Origin: an uncultured Micrococcaceae bacterium
Lineage (GTDB): Bacteria; Actinomycetota; Actinomycetes; Actinomycetales; Micrococcaceae
Direction of reading: 5' to 3'
DNA length: 6,042 bases
NCBI GenBank assembly: GCA_937896705.1
Contig: CALBOC010000256.1
Span: 1 to 6,042 of the forward strand
Part shown: positions 4,752 to 6,042 of the stretch, piece after piece
How the letters are laid out: each line of letters opens with the position of its first letter
Position numbering within the stretch: position 1 is the first letter of the stretch
Made by a program: the position numbers and the translations under genes
Notes under the pieces: model-generated
What the model saw: only the letters and a program-made list of their open reading frames with translations
What the model was told of the DNA's origin: nothing
The model's database searches: none

Positions 4752-6026
4752 ATGAAATCGTGGATCACCCCCTTCCCGGTAGCACTGCCGACGCAGGACG
4801 ACCAGCTGCAGCTGTTTGACACCGCTACCCAGCAAAAACAGCGCGTAGAGGTCAAAAATAATCACGCGACCATGTATGTCTGTGGCATCACCCCTTATGA
4901 CGCGACGCATCTGGGTCATGCCAATACATATGTGACGTTTGATTTGTTGTATCGCTACTGGGTCGCTGCCGGCTATCGGGTGACTTACACCCAAAACGTC
5001 ACCGATGTGGACGATCCGTTATTCGAGCGCGCCAATGAGTTAGGCATCGACTACCAACAACTCAGCGAAGAACAAACCGATTTATTCCGTTCGGATATGC
5101 AACATCTCAACGTATTGGCTCCGTCGCATTATTTGGGTGTCGCCGAGACCGTCGACTGGGTTCGGACACTTGTGCGCCGAATGGTCGACGAAGGGGTCAC
5201 CTACACGGTGCCCGGTGATGCGCAAAACCCCGACGGTGATATCTACTTCTCGATCGATGCGGCTGAAAAGCTCACGCCGTGGCGGTTGGGGGCCATCGGT
5301 GCCCACACCCACGAAGAAATGACGGAGTACTTTCCCGAACGTGGCGGCGATCCGCAACGCGCCGGCAAACGCAACCCGCTGGATCCATTAGTTTGGTCGG
5401 CACGACGCGAGGGAGAACCCTACTGGCATGATGACGTGCTGGGCGCGGGCCGGCCGGGCTGGCACGTGGAATGCTCGGCTATTGCCCACAACACGTTGCC
5501 CGTGCCATTTACGGTTCAAGGCGGTGGCTCCGATCTGCGGTTCCCACACCACGAGTTCTCGGCAGCACACGCCACAGCGGTCACCGAACAACCGATGGCG
5601 CAGCTGTATGTGCACTCGGGCATGGTTGGTCTCGATGGCGTAAAAATGTCCAAATCCTTGGGCAACCTCGAGCTGGTTTCGAAACTGGTGGCCCGCGGTG
5701 AATCGCCGATGGCCATTCGCACACTACTGTTGGATAACCATTATCGCAGTGACTGGTCCTATACCGATGAAGCCCTGGCGGCGGCCACTCAACGACTTGC
5801 CACCTGGCGCGATGCCCTGGCGTGTGAACAGCTCGGTGATGCTGAATGCCTCAGCCAGGAAATCTTCACGGCGCTCTCGGACGATCTCAACGCCCCTGCG
5901 GCACTGCAAGCCATCGATCGTTGGGCCCAGGAACGTAGCGCACAGGCCACCCCGCGAGCAGAAAACCTGCCAGCGGTGAGCGTAATGATCGTGCTCGACG
6001 CGCTGCTGGGAATCCAGCTGTACTGA
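4752..6026 (+). CDS. mshC: Cysteine:1D-myo-inosityl 2-amino-2-deoxy-alpha-D-glucopyranoside ligase MshC
   Basis: A 424-residue ATP-dependent ligase derived from cysteinyl-tRNA synthetase. It joins cysteine to GlcN-Ins in mycothiol synthesis, in the cytoplasm, through a cysteinyl-adenylate. Visible features are zinc ligand C44 in YVCGITPYD, the HIGH-type motif HLGH (53-56), C241 in GWHVECSA, the HH pair (266-267) in FPHHEFSAAHA, and KMSKS (298-302). The fourth CysRS zinc ligand (a Glu after HHEN in tRNA synthetases) is replaced here (HHEFS), which together with the short C-terminus separates MshC from true CysRS: there is no anticodon-binding domain, and the protein ends LDALLGIQLY like other MshC proteins. 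ATG 4752 gives the family N-terminus MKSW and has GAGAGG before it. Its neighbour uppP is on the same strand 54 bases upstream. I am confident that this is MshC and not cysS. Confidence 0.97.
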   Translation: MKSWITPFPVALPTQDDQLQLFDTATQQKQRVEVKNNHATMYVCGITPYDATHLGHANTYVTFDLLYRYWVAAGYRVTYTQNVTDVDDPLFERANELGIDYQQLSEEQTDLFRSDMQHLNVLAPSHYLGVAETVDWVRTLVRRMVDEGVTYTVPGDAQNPDGDIYFSIDAAEKLTPWRLGAIGAHTHEEMTEYFPERGGDPQRAGKRNPLDPLVWSARREGEPYWHDDVLGAGRPGWHVECSAIAHNTLPVPFTVQGGGSDLRFPHHEFSAAHATAVTEQPMAQLYVHSGMVGLDGVKMSKSLGNLELVSKLVARGESPMAIRTLLLDNHYRSDWSYTDEALAAATQRLATWRDALACEQLGDAECLSQEIFTALSDDLNAPAALQAIDRWAQERSAQATPRAENLPAVSVMIVLDALLGIQLY

Positions 6027-6042
6027 TCCGGACCAAGCGGGG

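Overview
The window reads as a chromosomal segment of a mycothiol-producing actinobacterium. The evidence is the start of an mshA-type glycosyltransferase at the left edge, a full mshC (cysteine ligase of mycothiol synthesis) at the right edge, a DUF5703 protein, and an M20 peptidase closely resembling mycobacterial Rv2141c. GC content looks only moderately high. A Micrococcales-type organism is a reasonable inference, but genus cannot be read from the sequence. I see no mobile element, CRISPR array, phage gene or recombination scar.

Layout. On the minus strand at the left are the first 52 codons of mshA (1-158, running off the window), then a tRNA-Leu(GAG) gene with encoded CCA (341-429) and its own intrinsic terminator (285-337). 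A 110-base divergent region (430-539) with several inverted repeats separates the tRNA from a two-gene plus-strand unit: an M20 metallopeptidase (540-1883) and, 15 bases on, an acyl-CoA dehydrogenase-fold flavoprotein (1899-3074). This unit meets a small minus-strand DUF5703 gene (3081-3320) tail to tail with only 6 bases between them. DUF5703 in turn diverges from a plus-strand gene for a very acidic 105-residue protein (3487-3804). Then follow uppP (3864-4697) and mshC (4752-6026), same strand, with short gaps.

How the genes fit together. MshA and MshC catalyse the first and the ligation steps of mycothiol synthesis, so two steps of the thiol-redox pathway flank this locus. UppP recycles the lipid carrier for cell-wall synthesis. 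The M20 peptidase, DUF5703, uppP and mshC are recurrent actinobacterial neighbours (compare the Rv2130c-Rv2141c region of M. tuberculosis, from memory). This is therefore mostly a compact conserved housekeeping neighbourhood rather than an accessory island.

The points most worth checking are: two genes (the acidic protein and uppP) with a TANNNT -10 element exactly 7 bases before the start codon, suggesting leaderless mRNAs; the dehydrogenase homologue without the usual catalytic Glu; start reassignments for DUF5703 (GTG after a strong Shine-Dalgarno), the acidic protein, mshC and mshA; and the palindromes between the tRNA and the peptidase gene. I found no convincing novel multi-gene system.
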